From Suillus spraguei (lineage: Eukaryota > Basidiomycota > Agaricomycetes > Boletales > Suillaceae), in NCBI GenBank assembly GCA_016800925.1, contig JABCPU010000933.1, forward strand, positions 1 through 21,022: DNA of 21,022 nt. The letters are read 5' to 3'. The translations under genes and the position numbers were made by a program. The notes under the pieces are model-generated. The model was not told where the DNA came from. It did not search any database and saw nothing but the letters and a program-made list of their open reading frames with translations. Of this stretch, positions 1-8,223 are shown in pieces. Each line of letters opens with the position of its first letter. Positions within the stretch are counted from its first letter, which is position 1.

Positions 1-223
1 AATATTACGAAACCTGATCACTGAGTTCCAGATGAATCCCAATCACCAAGGTCTGGACCCCAGGAATCAATCATGGTAGTTGGAATGCGGCAATTGGGTG
101 TGTGCATCATCTAAAATTAATTGGAAATGTCATTGTTATACATGAAAAATTCAGTGGTGAACATGATGTAAGTATGTGAATGGAATATCCAAATATTTAA
201 TATGGGGTTGATCATCCCACTTT

Positions 224-480
224 TCAATGAGGGGTATCTAATACAAGCAGCAATTCAGAGCTCATCTGTTTGGCCCTTTGCAACCTCCAGAGGTCCATAT
301 CAGCTCTTCTGAGTTTGTCGGATGTGTCAGCCCAAGCCACTCGGAATGGTCGGTCAGCCTCGAGGAGTTGATGTACGGTAGGCTCTGGAAGATGGCCATA
401 TGATGAACAATTAAATACTCACATTCTGTTTGATCATATGACCCTATGGGCATGAACTCCCTAAGCATGGCACACAGGTC
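224..480 (-). pseudogene. Coding-like continuation of the upstream minus-strand gene (unrecognised)
   Basis: Two minus-strand frames look coded here. The first, directly past an in-frame TAA at 483-481, runs through the peptide LREFMPIGSYDQTE to about 425 and is followed by a good donor (GTGAGT). The second, read from about 400 to a TGA at 226-224, contains LLEADRPFRVAWAD and DLWRLQRAKQMSSELLL, a charged, helix-like composition. A 38-nt GT...AG interval (424-387) lies between them, but its phase does not join the frames cleanly. I infer that this was once the 3' part of the gene at 481-1142 and is now cut off by a stop and a frame break. I do not recognise the family. Positions 1-223 show no supported gene. 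Confidence 0.35.
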
Positions 481-1142
481 TTATTGCTGATTCCGGTATG
501 GGGACTGATGTTTAGGAGGTGTTGCATGTGCTGGGACATCACATCAACAATAAAAATGAGATGGTATGGATGAACTCACCTGGAATTGCTATTCCTGGGA
601 TAGCTGGAGCATCAATCTCAACATCAGCACATTCCGGTGCTTCATCACAATCAATAAGATCATCATCAGGCCCTAGGTACAAGTCCGGATCGTTGAACAA
701 AGGCAGTTCCTCAGGCTGAGCCGGGTATAAATGATCTGGATGGATTGAATGAACATCCAAAGTTGGATTATCTAAATGTGAATTGAGAAACCTACCAGGA
801 ACTGCATCCAAGACATCCGGACCACCTGATGACCCAGAATCATAGTTGATCTCATCATCTGGCCCAAGGTATACATCATCACATGCATCTAATAAATGTC
901 CAGTCAATTGGAAGATATACTCAAAGCAACACATACCTGATGAAATCCGGGACTCAGTCTCATCATCCAGCCCAAGGTATACATCATCCAGTGCATCTGG
1001 TCCATCTCCCAGTCAATTGAGAGCTGTACTGAAAGCACAACATACTTAGTGAAATCCAGGACTCAGTTGAGTCATCCACATCCATTGAGTTGTATTCAGT
1101 GACCAGAGGTTCATAAAATCTGACTGCTGGTTGAGATCTCAT
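481..1142 (-). CDS. Hypothetical acidic protein, four exons, with a duplicated exon-intron unit
   Basis: The ATG at 1142-1140 has A at -3. Exons are 1142-1046, 1005-937, 888-580 and 530-481. The three introns (40, 48 and 49 nt) all begin GTATGT or GTGAGT, end AG, and all interrupt codons in phase 1, so the reading frame is continuous. The product is about 175 residues, strongly acidic, with MDVDDSTE in exon 1 and DDVYLG(L/P)DDE in exons 2 and 3, echoed later in exon 3 as DLYLGPDDD. Introns 1 and 2 and the exon parts beside them are near copies of each other, which indicates tandem duplication of an exon plus its intron. An alternative last acceptor (intron end 505, stop at 463-461) would give a tail ending VCHA. 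The family is unrecognised; there is no signal peptide or membrane segment. It may be a shortened relic, because coding-like frames continue past the stop. Confidence 0.5.
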
Positions 1143-1361
1143 GATGTCTGATCAACTGATCAAACTGATTGATAACTGATAACTTTGAAGTTCAACACAT
1201 GGCTGGCAACGGCTGAAAGTTGAACCACGACCAAACAAAGACAAACAAACAATGCTTATCAAGATCATCCTTCAATTGTCTGGTTTCCTTTGAAACTTCA
1301 TCCTAGTGATAACAGATTTCAAACTTATCTCAAGCTTTTCACATCTTTCAACTCAATCTAA
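1143..1361. promoter_or_regulatory. Divergent intergenic region between two hypothetical genes
   Basis: This 219-bp gap separates the start codons of two genes that point away from each other, so it probably holds both promoters. It contains a cluster of CTGAT/TGATCAA repeats near 1146-1180 and a pyrimidine-rich CTTTTCACATCTTTCAACTC stretch just before the plus-strand ATG, a common core-promoter feature in fungi. No TATA box is obvious. The function is inferred from position only. Confidence 0.35.
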
Positions 1362-2569
1362 ATGTCTACTCCAGTTCAAACCTCTTTGGCCGGTCTCAAG
1401 GCAACCATTGCTCAGATTGTGGGCATCATCGCTGGGGCGCGGCTCATGCCTGCTGGCACTGGCCAAGCCCACCTTGCTCTGACAGCACAAGTCAGTAATC
1501 TTGTGGTAAGTATCATTCATGTGTTAATTTACTGTTTGTTTTTTCTAAGATCTGTGTAGGCTGAGATAGTCCGGGAGCATGAGAAAGGGCCTTACATACC
1601 TGGCATCATTGCATCCTGCTCCAAGGAGTTGATGAGAGTCAGGTCCATGACTCCCCGGGTGTGGCCCAACTGGCACAGCATCAGCCATGACAACCCCCGG
1701 GTGTTGAAACACTCCTGGCGCAGCAAGATTCGTGCCTGGGAGGCGTTAGGTGACCATTCAGTGATCTCCCTGTCATGCCTAACCCTTCCATTGGCCCAAT
1801 CACTGTGGACCTTCCCTCCCCACCCGTCGTCGCTGGCAATGTCGCTGGTTCTTCCACCCATGCCACCTCCGAGTTCCGGGACAAAGGAAAAGGTAAGGCG
1901 GTTGTTGCTGACCTAGAGCCGGAGGTGGAAGGGAGCAGGAAGAGGAAGTCCCCTATGATGTCCGGACACTCTTCCTCACCTCCGAAGTCGGCAAAGAAGG
2001 GTCACAAGCGGGTCAAGGCAACTCACCATGTGAAGCCGAAGGTGTTTGTGGAGTCGGAAGATGATGAAGACACAATTGTTCAGGTATGTCGTCCAGCTCA
2101 TTGTTTTCATTCTCTCAATTTTCTGTAGCCTATTTCGAGTGGAGTGCCAGCGCTCAACATGACCCAGCCTTCCACAATTGGTGTAGGGACGCCTCATTCC
2201 CCTTGTTCACCACGTTCCCCAAAGAAGAAATTGTTTGGTCCTGCTTCAGTAAGTAATATTGAGTTGTCTGGCACTTGGAAAAATGCTTATATATCATCAG
2301 CTCATTGCCAGCAGTCCACCCAAGGTGATGGTGAGTCATCATTCTTTGTCCGGACCTCCCGCCTGTACTTACCCATTGTCAGGCCACCTCCGGCAGTCTT
2401 CCGGAGGTCGTCGTCGAGTGCTGAACCCCAAATCCCGAAATCTGGTAGTCTACAATTTCGGGGTTCGGTCCTTGGGACTCAGACACATGTCAGGCAACAA
2501 CAAAACTTTGATCCACACATTTTTGGTAGATGTCTGTTTTGTCTCGAATCTCGAGTTTCTAGTTTCTAG
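1362..2569 (+). pseudogene. Hypothetical basic, Ser/Pro-rich, probably nuclear protein with one frame break
   Basis: The start ATG at 1362 has a good context (A at -3). Exon 1 is 1362-1505. A 54-nt intron (1506-1559, GTAAGT...TAG) leads in phase 0 to an exon from 1560 that reads AEIVREHEKGPYIPGI onward. Near 1770 the coding signal moves to another frame (MPNPSIGPITVDLPSPP), which suggests a one-base lesion. It then continues to 2083, through an intron at 2084-2128, an exon 2129-2248, an intron at 2249-2311 (NAGNAG acceptor) and a last exon to the TAG at 2567-2569. The middle carries basic clusters (SRKRKSP and AKKGHKRVK) resembling nuclear localisation signals, followed by an acidic stretch (VESEDDEDT). 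The tail is Ser/Pro-rich. I know no function for it. If the frame change were hidden by an unusual intron, the gene could be intact. Confidence 0.5.
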
Positions 2570-2731
2570 TTTCAGTACTCTGCACCCACACCTGGCACTC
2601 AGCACTAGATGACTCCACACATGGACTTTAAATCTTTCACCTTGTGTGTTGTGTTTCGGGTGTCCAGGTATCTGGAATTCAGGAAATCTCTAGTTTGAAT
2701 CTCCAGTTTCGAGTTCCTGGATTTGGGACTT

Positions 2732-2751
2732 GGCACCCGGCACCCGGCACC
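2732..2751. repeat. Short tandem repeat (GGCACCC)x3
   Basis: Three head-to-tail copies of GGCACCC are visible, the last one short by a base. The surrounding 2570-2915 is rich in CTAGTTTC/GAGTTTC-like words and shows no supported gene apart from a low-quality open frame. Confidence 0.7.
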
Positions 2752-2915
2752 TCAATTATTGATGAATGTCAGACATGATGAATTCAGGTTTTCGTGCTTC
2801 AGGGTTTAGATTTTGGTGGTCGATGGTAGGTATATGCACTCATAGGGTGCATGTATCCTATGTGTTTGATTCTCTGGTGGCTACATCAGCTGTACGTCTT
2901 TATGATACATATCTA

Positions 2916-3280
2916 GGCCCACCCGTCTATGTAAAATTCCCCCACATCAGCCCACCAGTATATGTAATATTCTCTCACCTCGGCCCACCCGTCTGTGCAA
3001 TAATATTTGCCTTGCATCTCTCTTCAGCCCAGCTGTCTATAATATCCTACTCTACATACTACCCAGATGGGCCCACCCATCTCTGTCGGGGATGATATCC
3101 CCCTGGCCCATCCATCAACATCAGAAATCATGTTTCCCTCGGCCCACCTGTCTCTCCCGAAAATACAAGTCTCCCAGCCCACCCGTCTCCATCGGAAATA
3201 ATATTCTCCCCAGCCCATCTGTCAACATCGAGGATATACATAACCTCGGCCCATGGTCCGCTGGCCCATCTTTGATGGGA
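2916..3280. repeat. Degenerate minisatellite, ~35-bp unit starting GGCCCACC
   Basis: About ten to eleven diverged units follow one another. Each begins with (C)GGCCCA(C/T)C(C/T)(G/A)TCT, and most continue into an A/T-rich half such as AATAATATT or GATATC followed by CTCCC. Spacing between successive GCCCA cores is mostly 33-38 bp, with one or two longer gaps. The open frames crossing this block on both strands are therefore probably artefacts of the repeat. Confidence 0.85.
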
Positions 3281-3371
3281 TATTATGTGGGTCGGGTGAC
3301 CCATATAGTACGGAGTTTGTCACTGAAGGGGCTCGCTGTCGAACGCGAACATCCCAGAGAGGCTTCCAAAA

Positions 3372-4091
3372 ATGTCCGGCCCGGTACCATTGAGCATCAA
3401 CGCTCCTCCTGGCTTGTGCCCTGCAACCTCTTCTTTGTCCTATACTTCTCTGGCGAAGGCTCCACCCCCACCAAGCCAGACCTCAGGCCTAGCGCTGAGT
3501 TCAGAGAGAGTCGCAGGCGCAGGAGAGGTGACAGAACCTCTGATGCTAACCATGCCTCTTCTGACCCTGCATCCAACCAGAACAGCGTTTCCTGACTACT
3601 CATCTTACAAGAAACTTTTTTCCCCCCCATTTTCAGTACTTCGTTCAGCCCGACTGCTCCTCTATTCCACGCTCCCATTGCATAACCAGACGATACAAAA
3701 AAGGACAAGAACAACGAAGGTGACATCATCATGTGGAAAATACACTAACAACAACAACAACAACAACAACAACATCCCCACCCAACTCGAGGGCGAGTCC
3801 CTCCTTTACAGACCTGCAGCATCTTCGGCCGAGCAAGACACCTTCATGAGGAATTCTCGTCAGCAGTGCCACAGCAATTCACTTCTGATCTGTTTCCAGC
3901 CAGTCCCACAAGCTCCTTCCCACAGCCGTGCTTTCAGTGATCACTTCTATGTCTGTATATTCTTTTACTCTCCAGCATACCATTTACATAGAGATATAAA
4001 CAGTATTTTCACGGTCTCAATGAAGGACACATTGAGACATCCGATATCGCAGCCCATGTCAAGAACCTTGAAAGCATCGTTCTGGACTTAG
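3372..4091 (+). CDS. Unrecognised 239-codon ORF with a poly-Asn tract
   Basis: The ORF is uninterrupted from the ATG at 3372 to the stop at 4089-4091. The first 80 residues are Pro/Ser/Thr-rich (MSGPVPLSINAPPGLCPA), then FPDYSSYKKLFSPPFSVLR, then a run of nine Asn encoded by (AAC)9. Past about residue 95 the frame looks less protein-like, while a second frame at 3683-3730 reads DDTKKDKNNEGDI, so a frameshift inside an older gene is possible. The 3' end lies in a segment (3963-4153) repeated in inverted orientation at 6776-7136. There a third frame reads NEGHIETSDIAAHVKNLES, which looks more genuine than the ORF itself. I do not recognise it; it may be the degraded front of a gene or mobile-element protein. 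Confidence 0.3.
   Translation: MSGPVPLSINAPPGLCPATSSLSYTSLAKAPPPPSQTSGLALSSERVAGAGEVTEPLMLTMPLLTLHPTRTAFPDYSSYKKLFSPPFSVLRSARLLLYSTLPLHNQTIQKRTRTTKVTSSCGKYTNNNNNNNNNIPTQLEGESLLYRPAASSAEQDTFMRNSRQQCHSNSLLICFQPVPQAPSHSRAFSDHFYVCIFFYSPAYHLHRDINSIFTVSMKDTLRHPISQPMSRTLKASFWT
3747..3773. repeat. (AAC)9 microsatellite
   Basis: Nine perfect AAC units lie inside the open frame at 3372-4091, where they encode Asn. Confidence 0.95.
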
Positions 4092-4153
4092 GTTGTTTGT
4101 TTTAGAAGAAACGGACGAGGCACTGGGAAAGTAAACATACCCACTGTAACTCT
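3963..4153 (+). repeat. Dispersed repeat C, copy 1 (inverted relative to 6776-7136)
   Basis: The segment closely matches the reverse complement of 6776-7136, including TTTTACTCTCCAGCATACCA, CAATGAAGGACACATTGAGA and GAAAGCATCGTTCTGGACTT. Relative to copy 2 it lacks about 169 bp, the counterpart of roughly 6873-7041, at a point near 4057. A possible intron acceptor (CATAG) precedes a frame reading RYKQYFHGLNEGHIETSDIA, so this is likely a decayed copy of a gene segment. Confidence 0.8.
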
Positions 4154-4239
4154 CACATGAAAAACACTTTTTAAGAAAAGTTAAATACAACACTGAACTA
4201 TGGCTAATTCATGCCCCTATGTATCATATTTTGGACGCC

Positions 4240-4553
4240 CACATCAATGCTTTATCGTAATGGCCCAAGCCGTCCAACGAAGGTAAAGTTGAGGCGCAAT
4301 TAATCATTGATAGCATGGTGCATTGGGCATCTGATGCATGTTCGGCAAAATTTTGTGATGAAGAAGGGAAACCCTTGGCTGCATACTTCGCAAAGCATAT
4401 CGTGCGCAGATCTGCGGGCCAGCGTAGATCAGGCAAAGTAAGCATATTCTCTTTACTCGTAAATCCTGATACTTACGTTTTAATTCAGCATGCACCCATC
4501 TATTACACCGGCCCTGATGCACCATGTGTGCTTGGTCATACAGCAGTGGCCGT
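4240..4553 (+). pseudogene. Unrecognised coding-like fragment, truncated by repeat A
   Basis: A plus-strand frame reads VHWASDACSAKFCDEEGK and KPLAAYFAKHIVRRSAG up to AGGCAAAG at about 4438. A plausible intron follows (GTAAGC...TTCAG, about 4439-4488), and then HAPIYYTGPDAPCVLGHTA to about 4550. Repeat A starts at 4554 and ends the similarity, so I infer that A inserted into this segment. There is no start codon in a convincing context, and the family is not recognised. Positions 4154-4239 hold nothing clear. Confidence 0.3.
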
Positions 4554-4935
4554 TGTAACGAACATATTGGTGCTGGGCTTAAAACCCCATATTTTGACAC
4601 TTGTCTCATGTCTACAGGAGTTACCACTCGTCCATGGCCATCTTACCCCTTTAGCAGTACTGGCGGCATCCCACGTTTACCGCACACCGTACCGACTGCC
4701 GCACCACATTCCACGAACCAATGTCCTTCCATGTCCTTGCCACATCTGCATAGCTCCATTTGGTGTGTAGTTTGTTTTCTGTTGTTATCACTGATTCCAC
4801 AGCAAGCATTATTACATGTTGCCTCATGCTGCAGCGCCTCACACTACATTTACTTACAGCAGTTACAACACTCCAGCACTACTGATCTCACCTAAGAGTA
4901 TTCCGAGTACATACGATTTAGGATATAAGCACCGC
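4554..4935. repeat. Dispersed repeat A, copy 1 (LTR-like)
   Basis: This matches 15632-16012 along its whole length at roughly 85-90% identity by eye. It begins TGTAACGAACATATTGG, and TG is a usual LTR start. Copy 2 is cut at 16012 by another element, so the true right end can only be sought here. Sequence after 4935 continues to about 5290 with repeated (C/T)ACCGCT words (near 5008, 5052, 5061, 5101 and 5132) and no gene. I could not find a matching CA end with a target-site duplication, so the LTR identity is an inference. Confidence 0.7.
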
Positions 4936-5372
4936 ATACCCCGCACGATACAGTACCTCCTTATCGCTCGTTAATACATCACGCTCGTTCTCTGTTACTG
5001 CTGGCATACCGCTGGACTTTTGACTGTTACTTTGACTGAACTTCTCACGCACCGCTACTTTACCGCTGAAAGTATCGCAGACTTCTTTACTGCTTCCTTG
5101 CACCGCTCACAACCTTACTGCTACCACTGAGATCACCGCTCGACATCGCTCGCTAGACGCAACTGTTACTGACTTTATCTCGACAATGGCAGCACCACTA
5201 CGCACGTTGCTAGTTCCGGTGGTATCATTGCTGACCGTGGCAACTTACTGCTGACCACAACGCTTGTTTCGCACATAAGTTAGGCTCGAACTTGACCATA
5301 CTAATAGGCATTGTCATGAGTGATGAGAAAAGATAGTAGACAGATTAAACATGCCTCAGCCTCAGCCAAACT

Positions 5373-5722
5373 TCAAACCAAGTCCACCCAATGTATAAAT
5401 TCCTCACCATAGTCACCATGTCCTTCTAGATACTCCAAGACCTTCTGATCTTGACCACACTGAAAAAAAAAATAACCAACAGAATCAATAGTAATATTGA
5501 AAGGCTTACAATATGTGAGGATTTGATTATGTGTTCGCACATCATTTCGTAGACCTTGGCGCTGCTCCTCATGATCCTTCTGCTGTTCATCAATCACTCT
5601 ATCTTGCATCCTCTACACATCACTTTCAGCCTTCTCTCTTTCTCATTTGCATAGGATGCAGAGAGTTTCTTCTCGAAATCTGGGTGAGTATCAAATAATC
5701 CCCACCACCAGTCTTTTGGCAT
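5373..5722 (-). pseudogene. Fragment of a transposase-type protein, possible BED/hAT N-terminus
   Basis: The ATG at 5722-5720 opens MPKDWWWGLFDTHPDFEKK and continues as SYANEKERRLKVMCRGC. Near 5595 a one- or two-base lesion moves the signal to the frame DRVIDEQQKDHEEQRQGLR, then THNQILTY. An intron-like 50-nt segment with a T-rich acceptor follows (GTAAGC...TTTTCAG), then CGQDQKVLEYLEGHGDYGE and a stop at 5375-5373. The aromatic WWWG, the C-x2-C pair and the following charged coiled-coil-like stretch remind me of zinc-finger N-termini of fungal hAT transposases, but I cannot confirm this. The catalytic part is absent, and no terminal inverted repeats were seen. It is best treated as a truncated relic. 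Confidence 0.4.
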
Positions 5723-6638
5723 TTTCGAAGCTGGGAGTGGGTGAGACACGACTTGATGAGTTGATATTGGGTTCAGATGATATCAGACATTCATATTGTA
5801 CTGATAAGACTGATCTACGCAGTATCTACGGTGATTTCCAGACGCTGCAAATAGATGGGAGCTACCTTCTATTTTAGGTATTTAGCCATCGCCATAACAC
5901 TGCCACTTGCGGCAGCCTGGGGAGGCTTGACATGGCATGCTGTTGGCTCGCCACTCGCAGTAGAAACACTGATGCAGCACTGCAAACAAAGTGTGACATT
6001 AATTATGTATATACAACCTTGCCAAGAAGTCACGTGACGTGGTAGTCGATCTTCGACCTCCCGTTAGTACCTAATACCATCCACACTATACATGCATCTG
6101 GGCAAACAGGCAACCCCTGGGAACTTTTGATCAGCTTGTTCGTTGACCAGCAATGGGCGTGATGTTGAAGATACATTCGAAGGATGCACTCTCCAAGTCG
6201 ATGCGCCTGCATTTGAGCATAATGGCCCGCTGGTCAGCCAGTACCATGAGGTCATTTTGGATTTTGGGAGACGTAGAGAGTGTCACTGAGGACATCTTAT
6301 TATGGCATATTGATCCTTCCATCGCTACTATGGAGCTTGCAAGACCATGGTCAGGTCTATGGAAAGCAAGCCGCACACGGTCAGCGCACCTTTTCAGACC
6401 TGAGAAGCTAGGAAGGAATCGCAAGTAGAAGAGACTACTCTCGCATCTTAAGTACCTTTGGAGACCGGCCAATACATACTTCACATTTATGTATTATTGG
6501 CCACATCATTCGCATTAATGTCACTTGAGACCATTTTTGTTGGCCTCGATGAGATCTACCTTGATTCGCAAGTTGCTTGTTAATGAGCGTGTCATCATGG
6601 CCCACGGAGTTTCGACCGAAGGCTTGAGAATGCCTCAG
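5723..6638. other. No supported gene
   Basis: Open frames of 60-117 codons occur on both strands (for example 6131-6484 minus and 6153-6428 plus). They overlap each other, show no intron pattern or recognisable motif, and I do not regard any of them as a gene. Confidence 0.5.
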
Positions 6639-6700
6639 TGACCTACCAAACTTGGAGTTTCGCGCTTTTGCGGTAGATTCGCCTTCAAGCTTCAGGCCGC
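6639..6700. repeat. Dispersed repeat B, copy 1
   Basis: This 62-bp block is nearly the same as 15569-15631 (shared words ACCAAACTTGGAGTTTCG and CTTCAAGCTTCAGGCCGC). Here it runs on into GCTAATCAG, whereas copy 2 is interrupted after GGCCGC by repeat A. The copy at 6639 therefore appears to show the state before insertion. Confidence 0.75.
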
Positions 6701-6775
6701 GCTAATCAGACTCTATGCAAACTTGACATTACTGGCATCGCGTTTTCCTCCTTGCTCTATCAAGCTCGGGGTCTC

Positions 6776-7136
6776 AGTTACAGTGGGTACCTCTACTTTC
6801 CCGGTGCCTTGTCCGTTTCTTCTAAAATGAACAACCTAAGTCCAGAACGATGCTTTCGAGGTTCTTGACATCGGTGGAATGCTAAGTGGAATCTCTGTGG
6901 CAAGGCAGACCTACGATGCTCTCAATAACGAGTTACCCAGCTGTCAAGAGTCTCAGCACACATCGGTCCAGAGTACCCAGGTCTCCAAATGGTCATGCCC
7001 TTTGACAAACCGATGCCGGCGCTTAAGTTAACGAGAGAGATGGGCTGCGATATCTGATGTCTCAATGTGTCCTTCATTGAAACCGTGAAAATACTGTTCA
7101 TATCTCAATGTAAGTGGTATGCTGGAGAGTAAAATA
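6776..7136 (-). repeat. Dispersed repeat C, copy 2
   Basis: The reverse complement of this block matches 3963-4153. It contains an extra 169 bp or so in the middle (about 6873-7041) that copy 1 lacks, so it is probably nearer to the ancestral form. On the minus strand the frame NEGHIETSDIAAHLSR is visible before a stop. No product is recognised. Confidence 0.8.
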
Positions 7137-7238
7137 ATATTCAACTACTGACAGCGCTTTGTCTGTTGTTCTGGCAGTATGTCACAATGCCCTACCACAA
7201 TTTATCTTTCTAAATGATCTCGTAGTTCTTCCTTTCAG

Positions 7239-8120
7239 ATAAAACGGAGAATAACAAGTTTAAAATTATTGTTGATAGTCGTGTTTCACAGCACTACTTG
7301 CCATCATTCAAAGCAGCTTCCACAATTGGAATGTCACCCAGAGTGCTCTCCAAAATCATGTCAAGCTTCATGGTTCTCACCTCCGATCATCAAAAGAACA
7401 ATCTCTGACTGAGCATCAAGTTCGAGGCCAAGGGCTTGAAAGTTATTGACTGTTCACGGAAGGCTGGTCGTTATTGGGAGTTTAGCGAGAAGGCAGTTGA
7501 CCTCATTCGTGAATGTAAGGTTGGTCCTGTCCAAATTGCATCCAAATTGGAACTCAGTTCTTTGTCGGATAAATTCCCAGAAATCTTCACGATTCTGAAC
7601 CAAGGGGGTGACGGTAAGCTGTTGGATTTGCCCGACAATTCCTTGATCTCATTTCCAGGATGATAGATATGGCTTGCGCTACAGACATCTTTGACTCTCA
7701 CACTGATGCTGGGGTCAATGAAGTAAAGTCATGGCTCAAATCAAAGGGGGTCCAAGATCGTGAGCCAGTTTCCCTATTCTCGGACAGCCTAGTGAAGGTA
7801 TAGAATCGCCATTTATCCTGAGTCACATTTCATTCAAAACTGTCTTTAGAGCACTGTCAAAGAAATTGAACAGGTTGCTGATGACATCAATAAGAACAGG
7901 TCCAAAGCTGCAATCAAGAAAGCCATTGTGAAGAATATCCCTCGTCATGCAGTTCTAAAACCATCACATGCTATCTATTGTCTCCAGAACCAGCGCTTTG
8001 CCTTAGGAGACAGGGTTATTATGGTTCGTCTGCAAAGGGTGTTGTCGTTGGGTTGAATACAAAGTCGATGGATGTCATGTGGGATGTGCCATTTATGTGT
8101 GGTACAGTGCTTGGGGACAG
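7239..8120 (+). pseudogene. XRN1: Fragment of 5'-3' exoribonuclease XRN1 (interior region)
   Basis: The translation matches my knowledge of the region after the catalytic core of fungal Xrn1. Peptides include KFKIIVDSRVSQHYLPSFKA, STIGMSPRVLSKIMSSFMV, KAGRYWEFSEKAVDLI, KSKGVQDREPVSLFSD, NIPRHAVLKPSHAIYCLQ and NTKSMDVMWDVPFM. Only about 250 of roughly 1,400-1,500 residues are present, and the nuclease core is missing. The fragment begins just after an acceptor (TTTCAG, 7236-7238) and ends at a donor (GTAAGT at 8121). It keeps introns, for example GTATAG...TTTAG at about 7798-7850, so it came from genomic DNA, not from mRNA. Lesions are a TGA at 7406-7408 where Gly is expected, a one-base loss beside the acceptor near 7660, and a deletion with frame change near 8024. 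Xrn1 degrades decapped mRNA in the cytoplasm; this copy cannot. Confidence 0.85.
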
Positions 8121-8223
8121 GTAAGTGGAACACTTCTACCTGTCAGAGTCAAACGTCTATGGGGGCTCTGACAGATAGCACCGATCCTAACAACATACTT
8201 CCTACTCTCATCACTCATTTGTG

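Noticed and set aside
846..1049. Plus-strand ORF rich in Ser, with two SSPRYTSS repeats
   Set aside because: The repeats are the complement of the duplicated DDVYLG exons, which have consistent splice sites on the minus strand.
2916..3280. CRISPR-like array of direct repeats and spacers
   Set aside because: Units are diverged throughout, with no constant repeat and unique spacers, and the genome is clearly eukaryotic (introns, HET, chromovirus). It is a minisatellite.
3092..3595. 167-codon plus-strand ORF
   Set aside because: Its first half is translated minisatellite and it overlaps the better frame at 3372; no motif supports it.
6131..6484. 117-codon minus-strand ORF, with an overlapping 91-codon plus-strand ORF
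   Set aside because: The two frames shadow each other, neither has a motif, start context or intron pattern, and neither resembles a family I know.
7500..7570. Treating the 51-nt stretch inside the XRN1 frame (GTTGGT...CGGAT) as coding
   Set aside because: XRN1 relatives, as I know them, run from YK directly into KFPEIF here, and the stretch starts with a GTAAGG-like donor and holds a CAG, so it is more likely a decayed intron that happens to stay open.
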